A DNA stretch of 15,521 bases from Treponema sp. (GCA_031279925.1 JAITHQ010000139.1:1-15521), one strand, 5' to 3'. Counted from the first letter of the stretch, positions 1 through 8,144 are shown. Notes: a model not told the origin generated them from the letters alone. Made by a program: numbers and translations.

Positions 1-47
1 AATTCAAAACCTTGCCGGAATGGTGACCGGCGTAACGGAACCGGCAA
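1..47 (-). terminator. Probable intrinsic terminator of the XRE regulator gene
   Basis: On the minus strand, 10 nt after the XRE stop codon, TTGCCGG (41-47) pairs with CCGGCAA (12-18) across a 22-nt loop. It is followed by GGTTTTGAATT, which is short of a full U run. The loop can form further GC pairs. The position directly after the gene supports a terminator; the weak T tract keeps confidence moderate. Confidence 0.45.
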
Positions 48-57
48 AGAAGTAAGC

Positions 58-354
58 TCACATATATTTTGACACCAGTTTAATGACGGACTCCCGCGCC
101 TGCCGCCGTTCCTCGCAGGTGGGCTCAAAAAGCGCCGCTGGACTGATTTTCAGGGCGGCGCAAATTTTCAAAATAGTATACACATTGGGAACACGTTCTC
201 CGGTTTCAATACAAAACACCTGATTTTGAGACAGCCCCGCCAAAAGAGATAAATTCATCTGCGAAATTCTGGCTTTTTCCCATTCTTCCCGCAAACGCCG
301 CGCAATCATCTCTATCTGGGCGGCTATTTCAGCTTCATTCTCTGTTGAATTCAT
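58..354 (-). CDS. XRE-family helix-turn-helix transcriptional regulator (98 aa)
   Basis: Small DNA-binding protein of the Cro/C1-XRE class. A basic and acidic N-terminal helix (residues 8-30) precedes an HTH_3-like core at about residues 30-78. The core has the family signature QMNLSLLAGLSQNQVFCIETGERVPNV spread over residues 32-58: helix 2, turn, recognition helix with SQNQV, then the usual 'IE.GER.P....L.KI..AL'. No partner domain or toxin gene is visible beside it, so it is probably a stand-alone repressor. The ATG start at 354 lacks a good Shine-Dalgarno sequence; the nearest purine-rich stretch is about 19 nt upstream. It is divergent from the lipoprotein remnant. The shared 180-bp intergenic region holds a short palindrome inside a plus-strand promoter, which could be its operator. 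The family call is secure; the target is inferred. Confidence 0.9.
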   Translation of the reverse strand: MNSTENEAEIAAQIEMIARRLREEWEKARISQMNLSLLAGLSQNQVFCIETGERVPNVYTILKICAALKISPAALFEPTCEERRQARESVIKLVSKYM

Positions 355-386
355 TATTTTATGTTAAGTATTGCCCTCTTTTTGTG

Positions 387-416
387 TTGATAAAACACCT
401 AAAAAAGGTGTAGAAT
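387..416 (+). promoter_or_regulatory. Sigma70-type promoter with palindromic operator-like spacer
   Basis: TTGATA (387-392) and TAGAAT (411-416) are separated by 18 nt, a near-consensus -35/-10 pair pointing rightward toward the lipoprotein remnant. Within the spacer sits a perfect inverted repeat ACACCT (395-400) - AAAAA - AGGTGT (406-411), which ends on the first base of the -10. A palindrome between -35 and -10 next to a divergent XRE gene is the classical layout of a repressor operator. The promoter is seen in sequence; binding of the XRE protein is inferred. Confidence 0.55.
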
Positions 417-435
417 ACAATATAATAAGTAGGTT

Positions 436-504
436 ATGTGCATAAAATCTGAAATTTTGGTTCAAATATAATCCAAAATAATGATTTTATGAATTTATAC
501 ACAT
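436..504 (+). repeat. Long AT-rich imperfect inverted repeat in the lipoprotein leader
   Basis: Nested arms can fold this leader into one hairpin. ATGTG (436-440) pairs with CACAT (500-504), CATAAAATC (441-449) with GATTTTATG (483-491), and ATTTTGG (454-460) with CCAAAAT (473-479), leaving a 12-nt loop. It starts about 20 nt after the plus-strand -10 box, so it would form the 5' end of the lipoprotein mRNA. It could equally be a small repeat element. No T tract follows. Confidence 0.5.
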
Positions 505-537
505 AAAACTTTGATTGCCAAAGTAAACGATAAAACA

Positions 538-1032
538 ATGGCAAACAAAAATTTCTGGCTGGGAATACTGGTAATGGTACTGGCATTCGGATTATTCTTC
601 GTTGCTGGTTGCAAAACGGAGGTTGATGACAATCCTTTTGTTGGCACATGGATTGGAACTAGAACGGTTCCCACAATTCCAACTTCAACCTATTCTTACA
701 CAATTGTATTTACAGATACCACATTTGAATATGAATGTAGAGTACCTGGGTTATTGGTGTTACAGCTCATACTGAGAAACTCAAAGGAAGGTTTTGAACA
801 GGCTCTAAGGGCCGGGAGCGATTGTCGTGTGATTGGTAGCACCGTCCTCCTATTCGCGGCTCGCCGCGCCACTCCGTGGTGTCGGCGGACGCATGTTGTG
901 GTACGATGGCCGGCTGTGATTAGTCTGGCACTCGAGGATCACGCCGCATTTGCGCCTGCATCCTGCGGCGCCGCTCAACCTGCCACCAGCTCACTGGCCC
1001 CGTCAGACCAGTGTACCAATCTTTCCCTCTAA
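538..1032 (+). pseudogene. Truncated treponemal lipoprotein (lipocalin-like NPFVGTW type), 3' part replaced
   Basis: Starting at ATG 538, the product has a lipoprotein signal: basic N-terminus, hydrophobic LGILVMVLAFGLFF, and lipobox VAGC with Cys at residue 25. It is followed by the short linker KTEVDD and NPFVGTWIGT, typical of small beta-barrel (lipocalin/calycin-like) lipoproteins that are expanded in gut treponemes. About 40 residues later the recognisable pattern (TIVFTDTTFEYEC) fades. The frame then runs through LLVLQLILRNSKEGFEQALRAG into a GC-rich, Cys/Arg/Ala-rich sequence with no resemblance to the family, ending at 1032. An in-frame TTG at 511 also exists, but the signal peptide favours 538. 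No clear ribosome site is present. Base composition changes sharply near 810, exactly after a sequence shared with a repeat at the other end of the window. I read it as a gene broken by insertion or recombination. An intact but unusual fusion cannot be excluded. Confidence 0.6.
810..1025. other. GC-rich tract of unknown nature, probably foreign
   Basis: A roughly 215-bp block much richer in G+C than the flanking lipoprotein (AT-rich) and the 1026-1075 segment (AT-rich). It contains short GC hairpins such as CGCGGC/GCCGCG around 855-868 and GCGCC/GGCGC around 953-972. It is open on the plus strand as part of the disrupted lipoprotein frame, but the predicted peptide (many Ala, Arg, Cys, Ser) is not recognisable. 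On the minus strand the best frame is interrupted by a stop. No tRNA cloverleaf, transposase motif or rRNA segment was recognised. It may be a repeat fragment, an RNA gene or recombination debris. Confidence 0.4.
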
Positions 1033-1130
1033 TTTATATCATAGCAATTTGACACCGTTTACCGTGATATTGCATGGGATGTCTTCTCTTTCCTCCCTCC
1101 TCCTCTTACGGCAGCGCCGTTCACTGGAAT

Positions 1131-3224
1131 CTACAGCGCCACTTCCCCAAAGGGCGGGGCCTGTTCCAGTACGCGGCCAATGACGCAATGCTCCGGCAGT
1201 AACAGGCCAGGATCGGTTTCCAGTATGGCAAAGGCGCAGGTCCGGGCGCGGGCGAGTTCCTCCGTGTCGCGGATGGGGCTGGCGATGCCCAGCGATAGAT
1301 AGCCGGACTGTTCGGTTCCGGCTATTTGGCCGGGGCCCCGGAGTTTTAAATCTTCCTCGGCAATAATAAAGCCATCGCTGTTTTCCAGCATCACCATAAG
1401 CCGGGATTTGCCGTCTTCGGAAAGATCATCGGAATACACCAAAAAGCAATACGATTGATCCTGCCCGCGCCCCACTCGTCCCCGTAGTTGGTGCAGGGCG
1501 GAAAGGCCGAAGCGTTCAGCGTGTTCAACAACCATACAGGAGGCGTTGGGCACATCCACGCCTACCTCCACAACACTGGTGGCAACAAGGATTTTTATTT
1601 CCCCGCTGCGGAAACGATCCATGGTTTGCCGCTTTGCTTCTTCGTCAAGTTTGGAATGAACCAGCGCGGAAGGAAAATGGGGAAAGACGCTTTTTGCCAG
1701 CCGCTCCGCCATCGATACGGCGTCTTTTAAATCCGCCTCATCGCCGTTTTCAATCAGGGGATAGACAAAATACGCCTGGCGTCCGGCGGACAGTTCCCGC
1801 CGGACAAAATCGTATACCTTGCCTTCGTTGGTTTCCTTTGCCAGATGGGTTTTGACCGGTTTCCTGCCCGGCGGCATATCCCTGATTACCGATACATCCA
1901 TGTCGCCAAAAACCGTCAAGGCCAGAGTGCGGGGAATGGGCGTTGCGCTCATCATTAAAAGGTGGGGCTGCTCGCCTTTGGCCATAATAAGGGAACGCTG
2001 AGTAACGCCAAAACGGTGCTGCTCGTCAATTACCACCAGCCGCAGGTTTTTGTACACAACGTCTTTTGAAAACAAAGCGTGGGTTCCCACAACGATGCCG
2101 GTATCGCCCGACGCAAGACTCCGCAGCAGTTCTTTCCTGCCGCCGGCTTTTATGTTTCCGGTAAGGAACGCGATGTGGATTCCCAGTGGTTCCAGCAGCC
2201 GTGCGGCGTTTTCCGCATGCTGGCGGGCAAGCAGTTCCGTGGGCGCCATAATTGCCGCCTGAGCGCCATGTTCCACCGCATGAAGCGCGGCCAGAAACGA
2301 CACCAGGGTCTTTCCCGATCCAACATCGCCCTGCAGCAGGCGGGCCATTGGATACGGTCCCTCCATGTCGCGGTTGATTTCAGCGGCGGCCTGATCCTGG
2401 CCTGCGGTAAGCGAAAAAGGCAGCCGTTCAAGCAGCCGGCTTTGAAGCGGGGACAAGCCGCCGGATTCGGAGAGGGGAACAAAAGGGGAATTTATGGGGG
2501 CTGTAGTCCCCTTCCAGCCTTTTCGCTCAATGGCGCGGCGGCCTACCATTATTTCAAGGTAAAACAATTCTTCGAAGATTAAGGTTTTTTTTGCCTGCTC
2601 CAGCTCCGCCTCGCTTGAAGGAAAATGAATCGCTTTAATGGCGGCGGCCTTGGAAAGCAGCCGGTCACGCTCAACGATGCCGGCGGGAAGTTCGTCTTCC
2701 AGGCAGGATGCGTATTTTTCAAGCGCGGCGGCGGTAAACCGGCGGAGCGTTGCCTGGCTAAGTCCGGCGCTGAGCGGGTAGACCGGCATTATTGGGCCGG
2801 AACCGGGGGCGTAGTTTCCGTCCACCGGCTCAACCTCAAAAGAGCTTGATTGAATCTCGCCGTACTTGAAATAAAAGCGCCCCCAAAGCCGGTAACGGCA
2901 GCCCTGGACCAGCTGTTTCTGTAGCCAGTGGCGGTTAAAACACAGCAGCGCCGCTCTGCCGCTTTCATCTTCAACATACACCTTAAGGGTTCTCATTCTG
3001 CCATAACCTATCCAGTCATGGGCAATAACCGTAACCTCGGTAGAGACCCTCGCGCTCCTAAAGGCGGCAATAGGGACTTTTACGCCCCGGTTTTCCCAGT
3101 CGCGGGGGTAGTGGCACAAAAGTCCCGCCACGGAATGTATGCCCAGCCGAGCCAGGCGGGGAGTCGCGGCGGGACCTATGCCTCTGATTGCGCTTAACGG
3201 CCCGGCAAGGGAACGAAGGAACAT
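1131..3224 (-). CDS. recG: ATP-dependent DNA helicase RecG (697 aa)
   Basis: RecG is a branched-DNA translocase that regresses stalled replication forks and processes Holliday junctions and R-loops in the cytoplasm. The N-terminal region (LSAIRGIGPAATPRLARLGI, residues about 9-28, then HYPRDWENRG) is the typical RecG helix-hairpin entry, leading into the wedge OB domain. Helicase motifs follow in order: Walker A GDVGSGKT (about residue 300), DEQHRFG motif II (about 400), SATPIPRTLALT motif III (about 428), and the C-terminal RecA lobe with SVVEVGVDVPNA and QLRGRVGRG (about 580, motif VI). The 697-aa length is normal. The ATG at 3224 is preceded by AGGA. The gene starts 4 nt after the stop of the YggT-like gene, so it is probably co-transcribed with, and translationally dependent on, dnaE-yggT. 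No convincing terminator was seen downstream, between 1030 and 1130. Confidence 0.97.
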   Translation of the reverse strand: MFLRSLAGPLSAIRGIGPAATPRLARLGIHSVAGLLCHYPRDWENRGVKVPIAAFRSARVSTEVTVIAHDWIGYGRMRTLKVYVEDESGRAALLCFNRHWLQKQLVQGCRYRLWGRFYFKYGEIQSSSFEVEPVDGNYAPGSGPIMPVYPLSAGLSQATLRRFTAAALEKYASCLEDELPAGIVERDRLLSKAAAIKAIHFPSSEAELEQAKKTLIFEELFYLEIMVGRRAIERKGWKGTTAPINSPFVPLSESGGLSPLQSRLLERLPFSLTAGQDQAAAEINRDMEGPYPMARLLQGDVGSGKTLVSFLAALHAVEHGAQAAIMAPTELLARQHAENAARLLEPLGIHIAFLTGNIKAGGRKELLRSLASGDTGIVVGTHALFSKDVVYKNLRLVVIDEQHRFGVTQRSLIMAKGEQPHLLMMSATPIPRTLALTVFGDMDVSVIRDMPPGRKPVKTHLAKETNEGKVYDFVRRELSAGRQAYFVYPLIENGDEADLKDAVSMAERLAKSVFPHFPSALVHSKLDEEAKRQTMDRFRSGEIKILVATSVVEVGVDVPNASCMVVEHAERFGLSALHQLRGRVGRGQDQSYCFLVYSDDLSEDGKSRLMVMLENSDGFIIAEEDLKLRGPGQIAGTEQSGYLSLGIASPIRDTEELARARTCAFAILETDPGLLLPEHCVIGRVLEQAPPFGEVAL

Positions 3225-3228
3225 TTTC

Positions 3229-3828
3229 CTACACAGGAAGTTTCAGCAAAAGGCCGGCAAGGAAACCAACCGCGAATTTACCGCCTGCCCAAACTGCGGC
3301 CAGTACGGCAATCGCTGTAATGATGCTGGTCATGTAATTGACCAGCCGCCTGCCAAAAATGATCCGGCTGATCCGGTAGAGCAGGGGCTGGGAAATGGCG
3401 TCTATAACCCGCCAGAAGGGGCTGTAGATGTTGCGGCTGGTTATGTAAGCGATAAAACGCAGCGCAAGAATAACAAGACAGAATCCAAGGACAAAGGAGG
3501 CTGCGGACCAAAGAGCGGAAAGACTGATTGCCAGTATCGTTCCCAGGCTGATTCTGCCGTAGCGGGCAATGGTGGAAAAAACGGTTTGGGCAAGGGAAAG
3601 TACCGCCATTGCGGCAATGGGCGAAAGGTCAAGGAAACCGGCCCGCAGGCCGGGAATTCCGCGCCACCAGTTAAGGTACGGATCGGTAATGCGCACCAGA
3701 AGCTGAACAGGTTTCCCGTAATTCGCTCCGCTGAACCAGCTAAGCATTACCCTAATAAAAACAAGCAGGGAATAAAAACCGGCAAGACTTGCCAACATAT
3801 TCATTAAAAAACGCATTATTCTTGCCAT
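3229..3828 (-). CDS. YggT-family integral membrane protein with duplicated domain (199 aa)
   Basis: Multi-spanning inner-membrane protein with two YggT units. The first (residues about 8-85) has FYSLLVFIRVMLSWF, then the hallmark 'DPYLNWWRGIPG' with the following DLSPIAAM helix. The second (about 108-190) has LVILALRFIAYI, then SPFWRVIDAISQPLLYRI and a final pair of hydrophobic segments. YggT proteins occur in many bacteria and have been linked to osmotic or envelope functions and cell division, without a firmly assigned reaction. The gene overlaps the dnaE 3' end by 13 nt and ends 4 nt before recG, so it sits inside a tight operon. GGAGG lies immediately upstream of ATG 3828, too close for it (1 nt) and rather far for the alternative ATG at 3816 (MRFLMNML). 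The start is therefore uncertain by four residues. Confidence 0.88.
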   Translation of the reverse strand: MARIMRFLMNMLASLAGFYSLLVFIRVMLSWFSGANYGKPVQLLVRITDPYLNWWRGIPGLRAGFLDLSPIAAMAVLSLAQTVFSTIARYGRISLGTILAISLSALWSAASFVLGFCLVILALRFIAYITSRNIYSPFWRVIDAISQPLLYRISRIIFGRRLVNYMTSIITAIAVLAAVWAGGKFAVGFLAGLLLKLPV

Positions 3829-6800
3829 GCCTCCGCAACGCCCCCGCAGTTATTAAGGGCGCTTACATGTTCGATTTCCGAGGCGGCTCCAATTCCGGTA
3901 GCCGTGCGGACTATTGTCTCGCCGTCTGGACGCACGATGTGGATAAACACCGGACAGGGGCCGGGATTTTCGGCAAGATAGTCACGGAGGGGGTAAAGGG
4001 TTTCATCCCGCTCCGCGGCTGTTTGGCGCAGCCGTATATGCACCGCCCGGACAGGTTCCGGCGGGGGAGCTGCGGTTTCCGCCTGAGTTTTGGTTTTTTC
4101 CGTTAAAAGGAATGACTCCCCGGCGGCGGCTTTGCGGGCGGCTGAACGGCTCAAGCTGGCAATATCGGCAATGCTGGAAACTTTGAATCCGGGCTTTTCC
4201 GGATTCCGGTCGTTGGCGGGATCGATGCTTCCTTTAAGGGCCAGAATCTCGTCCAGCTTCAGGAGATCGCGGCAGTCGCTCCACACCTTGGAAAAGAACA
4301 CCAGATCGATATCGCCTTCATAATCCGTAAGCGTTCCAAAGGCCATTTCGTTGCCATTCTTGTCCTTTAATTCCCGCAGAGATTTTAAAAAGCCTATCAC
4401 CGTGTAGCTTCCCTTTTCCGCTTTGCCAAGGTCCCTGCTTTTTAAATCCGCCATATATGCCCAGGTAACGCGGAATTTTTCCCGCTTTCGTTCCCGCTCC
4501 TCTTCTTCTTTTATAGCGGTACCGGCTTCATGGACTCCGATGCACTCATCCGCCAGGAATGTGTAACGGTCCTTGTCTTCCTGATAATCGATTTTCCCCC
4601 GGATAATCGCAACCTCGTCCTCTTTGATTTTATCCTGGCAGCTTTCCCAAACGCGGGGAAAAAAGGTGGTTTCGATTTCACCGTTGTAATCGGTAAGGGT
4701 AGCAAACGTCATTTTTCCGCCTTTGGTGGTGATTGTTTTAATTCCCTTTATCAGGCCCAGCAGGATACAGTTCCCGGTAAGCAGGTCCTCTTTCCGCCCC
4801 AGATCAACCTTTACCGCCTGCTGCCACAGATCGCGGTATTCATCCATGGGGTGGCCGGAAAAATAAAATCCGATTAACTGTTTTTCGATTTTAAGTTTTT
4901 CCATACGGCTCATTTCAGGGAAATTGTCAAATACAAAATCGGCGTACTCTTTTTCCCCGGAATCCCCAAAAAGGCTCGACTGCCCGAATTTTTGATCTTC
5001 CTTTTGATTCTGAACGTACTCCACCACCCGCTCAAGATTGCCTTGCAGGGTTTCCCTGGAAACGCCAAAGCGATCAAAAGCCCCGGTTTGTATCAGTTTT
5101 TCTACAACGCTTTTACTCACCACTTTGATGTCAACCCGGCGCAGAAAATCGATAAAATCTTTATAGGGACCATCTTTCCGCCCCAATACAATTTCCTCCG
5201 CAGGGCCGTCACCGAGCCCTTTGATCCCCAAAAACCCGTAAACGATATGCCCGTCTACTACGGTAAAAAGTTTATCGGAACGATTCACATCCGGCGGATC
5301 TACGGCAATGCCTATCTTCCGCGCTTCATCAATGCACTTGGAAAGTTTGTCTTTATCGGCGCTGTGAATCTCGTTGGTAAGGTTAGCCGCCATAAATTCC
5401 TGGGGAAAGTTTGCCTTTAGGTAAGCGGTGTGGTATGCCACTACCGAATAAGCGGCGGCGTGGCTCTTGTTAAAACCATAACCGGCAAAAGGAACCAGCA
5501 GCTCAAAAATATCATCCGCTTTCTTTTTACTGTAGCCCCGTTCCACCGCCCCGGCGATAAACTTTTCCTTTTCCGCGACCATTTTTGCCATAATCTTCTT
5601 TCCCATGGCCCGGCGCAGTTCATCGGCGTGGCCCAGGGTAAACCCGGCGATAGTCCGGGCCACCTGCATAACCTGTTCCTGGTACACGATAACCCCATAG
5701 GTTTCTTTAAGCACATTTTCCAGGCTGGGGTCTGGATAACTAATCGCTTGACGGCCGTTTTTGGAATCGATGAACTGGGGGATATTGTCCATAGGCCCTG
5801 GACGGTACAGAGAGTTCAAAGCGATAAGGTCTTCGATGGAATCCGGTTTAACCTGTTTGAGTACGTTTTGCATCCCCTCGGATTCAAACTGGAAAACCTC
5901 AAAACTCTTTCCTTCACCTAACATCTTAAAAGTCGTTTCATCGGTCTCCGAAATTTGTTCAATGCTAAAATCCGAGTATTCACCGCCTCTGCGGCGGATC
6001 AATTCCTCGGTATGCTTGATTACGTCAAGGGTTTTAAGGCCAAGGAAATCCATTTTTACCAGGCCGCTGCTTTCCAGAAAGTTCATGTCGTACTGGGTGG
6101 CCACGCCGCCTGTTTTTGGGTCCTTGTACAGCGGAACCAGGTTGTGCAGGGCTGACTTGCCAATTACCACGCCGGCGGCGTGGAGGCTGGAGTGGCGGTT
6201 GAGGCCCTCCAGTTTCCTTGCCAGGATAAACAGCTCTGAGTATTTGGGGTCCCGTTCAAGTTCCCGCAGCTTCGGTTCGTGCACAAAGGCTTTCTTCAGC
6301 GTAATCTTGGGGTCCTTGGGGATAAGTTTGGTGATCATCTCCGATTCGGGAATGGAAATGCTCAGGGCGCGGGCCACATCTTTTATAACCGCCCTTGCCC
6401 CCAGGGTTCCAAAGGTGATGATCTGCCCAACCCGTTCCGTACCGTATTTTTTGGTGACATAGTTAATCACCTCGTCACGGCCTTCGTTGGCAAAGTCTAC
6501 GTCAAAGTCTGGCATGGAAATACGTTCCGGGTTAAGGAAGCGTTCAAACAGCAATTTGTACTTTAGGGGATCGATGTCCGTTATGCGTAACGAATATGCC
6601 ACAATGGAACCAGCGCCGGAACCCCGTCCCGGCCCTACGGGAATACCATGCCCCTTGGCCCAGTTGATAAAATCCGCCACGATCAGGAAGTAGCCGGTAA
6701 ACCCCATGGTAATAATGGTGTTAAGTTCATATTCCGCCCGCTTTTGTATTTCGTCCCATTTGCCGCCGCCGGCCTCCTTTTCGCCGGGATAGCGTTTGGT

Positions 6801-7778
6801 TAAACCTTCCAGGGCCAGATGCCGCAGATAGGCATCGGCGGTTTTAAAACCCTGCGGTATCTCAAACTCCGGCAGATACCGGGGCAGTTCGTGGCTCTCG
6901 ATCTTGGGCACGTCGGTAAGGCAGCGTTCGGCGATCCGCACCGTATTGGCAATGGCATCGGGGTATTCGGGGAAAAGGGCAGCCATCTCGTCACCGGTTT
7001 TGAAATAGAACTGGTCGCCATAATATTTTTTGCGCTGCGTCTCGGAGCGGGGCTTACCCGTACCGATACACAGTAGAATGTCATGGGCAATATTATCTTC
7101 CTGGTTCAGGTAATGAACGTCGTTAGTTGCAACCAGGGGAATGCCGGTCTTGCGCGATATGGCTGCAACCGCCTTGTTAATATCTTTTTGGGAAAGGGAA
7201 CTGCCTTTAAGCCCTCCCTTCGGAATGCCGTGATCCTGAATCTCAAGGTAAAAGTTTTCATCGCCAAAAAGGTCCCGGTACTGGCGGGCTTTTGCCTCGG
7301 CCTCTTCAAGTTTCCCCGCCTGAATAAGACGGGGAATTTCGCCGGAGGCGCAGGCCGAAAGGGCGATAAGTCCGTCGTGGTATTGGGACAAAAGCTCCTC
7401 ATCAACGCGGGGGCGGTAGTAGAAGCCCTGGGTGTAGGCAAAGGAGCAAAGTTTTACCAGGTTAAGGTAGCCCTGCCGGTTCGTTGCCAGCAGAACCAAA
7501 TGGTAATATTTATTGTCTTTTTCCGAACCTTTTTTTTCGAAACGGGAGCCGGGGGAAACGTAGACCTCGCAGCCGATAATGGGCTTGACGGGAGTTTTCC
7601 GCTTCTTGTCCTGACATGCGGCCAGAAACTCCATAACTCCAAACATGTTGCCGTGGTCAGTCAAGGCCAGGTGAGTCATCCCAAGCGCCTCGGCCCGGTC
7701 GGCCAGGGCCATTACCGAAACGGCGGCGTCTTGGAGAGAAAAATCCGAATGAACGTGGAGATGAACAAAATCAGTCAT
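3816..7778 (-). CDS. dnaE: DNA polymerase III alpha subunit DnaE (about 1320 aa)
   Basis: Replicative polymerase catalytic subunit. The start was placed at ATG 7778 (MTDFVHLHVHSDFSLQDA) because the family begins with this PHP strand. A 32-residue upstream extension to 7874 crosses a GC hairpin and has no family features. The PHP domain (about 1-280) keeps metal-ligand motifs HVHSDFS, LTDHGNM, ALSACASGE, QDHG and TNDVHY, suggesting a metal-binding, possibly proofreading, PHP domain. Polymerase motifs follow: GPGRGSGAGS (about 378), the catalytic aspartates in PDFDVDFANEGRDE (about 422), and KMDFLGLKTLD (about 576). After these come FQFESEGM, NSLYRPGPMDNIPQ, VYQEQVMQ and FNKSHAAAYS. The C-terminal part is unusual: two related OB-like units at about 1000-1076 and 1123-1200 (TLTDYNGEIETTFFPRVW and TLTDYEGDIDLVFFSKVW). 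This makes the protein longer than E. coli DnaE (1160 aa). It is the first gene of the dnaE-yggT-recG run. Confidence 0.97.
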   Translation of the reverse strand: MTDFVHLHVHSDFSLQDAAVSVMALADRAEALGMTHLALTDHGNMFGVMEFLAACQDKKRKTPVKPIIGCEVYVSPGSRFEKKGSEKDNKYYHLVLLATNRQGYLNLVKLCSFAYTQGFYYRPRVDEELLSQYHDGLIALSACASGEIPRLIQAGKLEEAEAKARQYRDLFGDENFYLEIQDHGIPKGGLKGSSLSQKDINKAVAAISRKTGIPLVATNDVHYLNQEDNIAHDILLCIGTGKPRSETQRKKYYGDQFYFKTGDEMAALFPEYPDAIANTVRIAERCLTDVPKIESHELPRYLPEFEIPQGFKTADAYLRHLALEGLTKRYPGEKEAGGGKWDEIQKRAEYELNTIITMGFTGYFLIVADFINWAKGHGIPVGPGRGSGAGSIVAYSLRITDIDPLKYKLLFERFLNPERISMPDFDVDFANEGRDEVINYVTKKYGTERVGQIITFGTLGARAVIKDVARALSISIPESEMITKLIPKDPKITLKKAFVHEPKLRELERDPKYSELFILARKLEGLNRHSSLHAAGVVIGKSALHNLVPLYKDPKTGGVATQYDMNFLESSGLVKMDFLGLKTLDVIKHTEELIRRRGGEYSDFSIEQISETDETTFKMLGEGKSFEVFQFESEGMQNVLKQVKPDSIEDLIALNSLYRPGPMDNIPQFIDSKNGRQAISYPDPSLENVLKETYGVIVYQEQVMQVARTIAGFTLGHADELRRAMGKKIMAKMVAEKEKFIAGAVERGYSKKKADDIFELLVPFAGYGFNKSHAAAYSVVAYHTAYLKANFPQEFMAANLTNEIHSADKDKLSKCIDEARKIGIAVDPPDVNRSDKLFTVVDGHIVYGFLGIKGLGDGPAEEIVLGRKDGPYKDFIDFLRRVDIKVVSKSVVEKLIQTGAFDRFGVSRETLQGNLERVVEYVQNQKEDQKFGQSSLFGDSGEKEYADFVFDNFPEMSRMEKLKIEKQLIGFYFSGHPMDEYRDLWQQAVKVDLGRKEDLLTGNCILLGLIKGIKTITTKGGKMTFATLTDYNGEIETTFFPRVWESCQDKIKEDEVAIIRGKIDYQEDKDRYTFLADECIGVHEAGTAIKEEEERERKREKFRVTWAYMADLKSRDLGKAEKGSYTVIGFLKSLRELKDKNGNEMAFGTLTDYEGDIDLVFFSKVWSDCRDLLKLDEILALKGSIDPANDRNPEKPGFKVSSIADIASLSRSAARKAAAGESFLLTEKTKTQAETAAPPPEPVRAVHIRLRQTAAERDETLYPLRDYLAENPGPCPVFIHIVRPDGETIVRTATGIGAASEIEHVSALNNCGGVAEAWQE

Positions 7779-7828
7779 AGCGGGATCATACCCGTAAAAG
7801 GCAAATTCGGCAAGGGAACACAGGAGTA

Positions 7829-7846
7829 CTCGCCCCTCAGGGCGAG
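7829..7846 (-). other. GC hairpin in the dnaE leader
   Basis: CTCGCCC (7829-7835) and GGGCGAG (7840-7846) form a perfect 7-bp stem with a 4-nt loop, 51 nt upstream of the chosen dnaE start. No T run follows on the minus strand, so it is unlikely to be a terminator. It argues that this stretch is an untranslated leader rather than an N-terminal extension of DnaE. A convincing dnaE promoter was not found. The segment between this hairpin and 7926 is AT-rich and contains only weak -10-like hexamers. Confidence 0.5.
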
Positions 7847-7925
7847 GTAGTTGATCACAAATGAAAAATGGCAAAATCAGGAATTATTAACCACAAAAGA
7901 GAATAGACACCCAAAAATTTTACCC

Positions 7926-7968
7926 TAAGGGCCAGTTTCAAAACCTAAAGTTTTAAAACTGGCCCTTA
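7926..7968. repeat. Long perfect inverted repeat between the META lipoprotein and dnaE
   Basis: TAAGGGCCAGTTT (7926-7938) and AAACTGGCCCTTA (7956-7968) form a 13-bp stem. AAAAC (7940-7944) and GTTTT (7950-7954) extend it after one mismatch, with loop CTAAA. This stable hairpin lies about 210 nt downstream of the META lipoprotein and about 150 nt upstream of dnaE. It lacks a clean T tract on either strand; GGGTAAAATTTTT follows on the minus strand. Its core CCAGTTTCAAAACC resembles palindromes at 9310-9325 and 13650-13754. It may be a terminator, an mRNA-end stabiliser or a dispersed repeat. Confidence 0.6.
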
Positions 7969-8124
7969 CCCTAGAGAAAACCGGCGTAAATTTGCCGCCT
8001 GTCACCCTTTAAATACTTAAATTCTGAATTGCCGGCTACCCAGGAGCAAGTTTTTACACAATTTCAGCAAAAATTAATAACCGGGCAGTTGAGAAAACAG
8101 CCAGGCATATCCCCAATGCACGAT

Positions 8125-8144
8125 AAAACCTCAAGATTTTGAGG
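8125..8144 (-). terminator. Probable terminator of the META-domain lipoprotein gene
   Basis: On the minus strand CCTCAA (8144-8139) pairs with TTGAGG (8134-8129) across a 4-nt loop, and TTTTATCG follows immediately. It is 37 nt downstream of the stop codon. The stem is short (6 bp) but position and T run fit an intrinsic terminator. Confidence 0.5.

Noticed and set aside
2079..2582. Plus-strand frame opposite recG
   Set aside because: Lies wholly inside the conserved RecG helicase domain; coding signal belongs to the minus strand.
7083..7850. Plus-strand open frame (255 codons) opposite the dnaE PHP domain
   Set aside because: Shadow of dnaE; the amino-acid sequence is featureless and the real frame is unmistakable.
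7779..7874. N-terminal extension of DnaE to 7874
   Set aside because: The family starts at MTDFVHLHVHSDFS. The extension crosses a GC hairpin and has no conserved residues.
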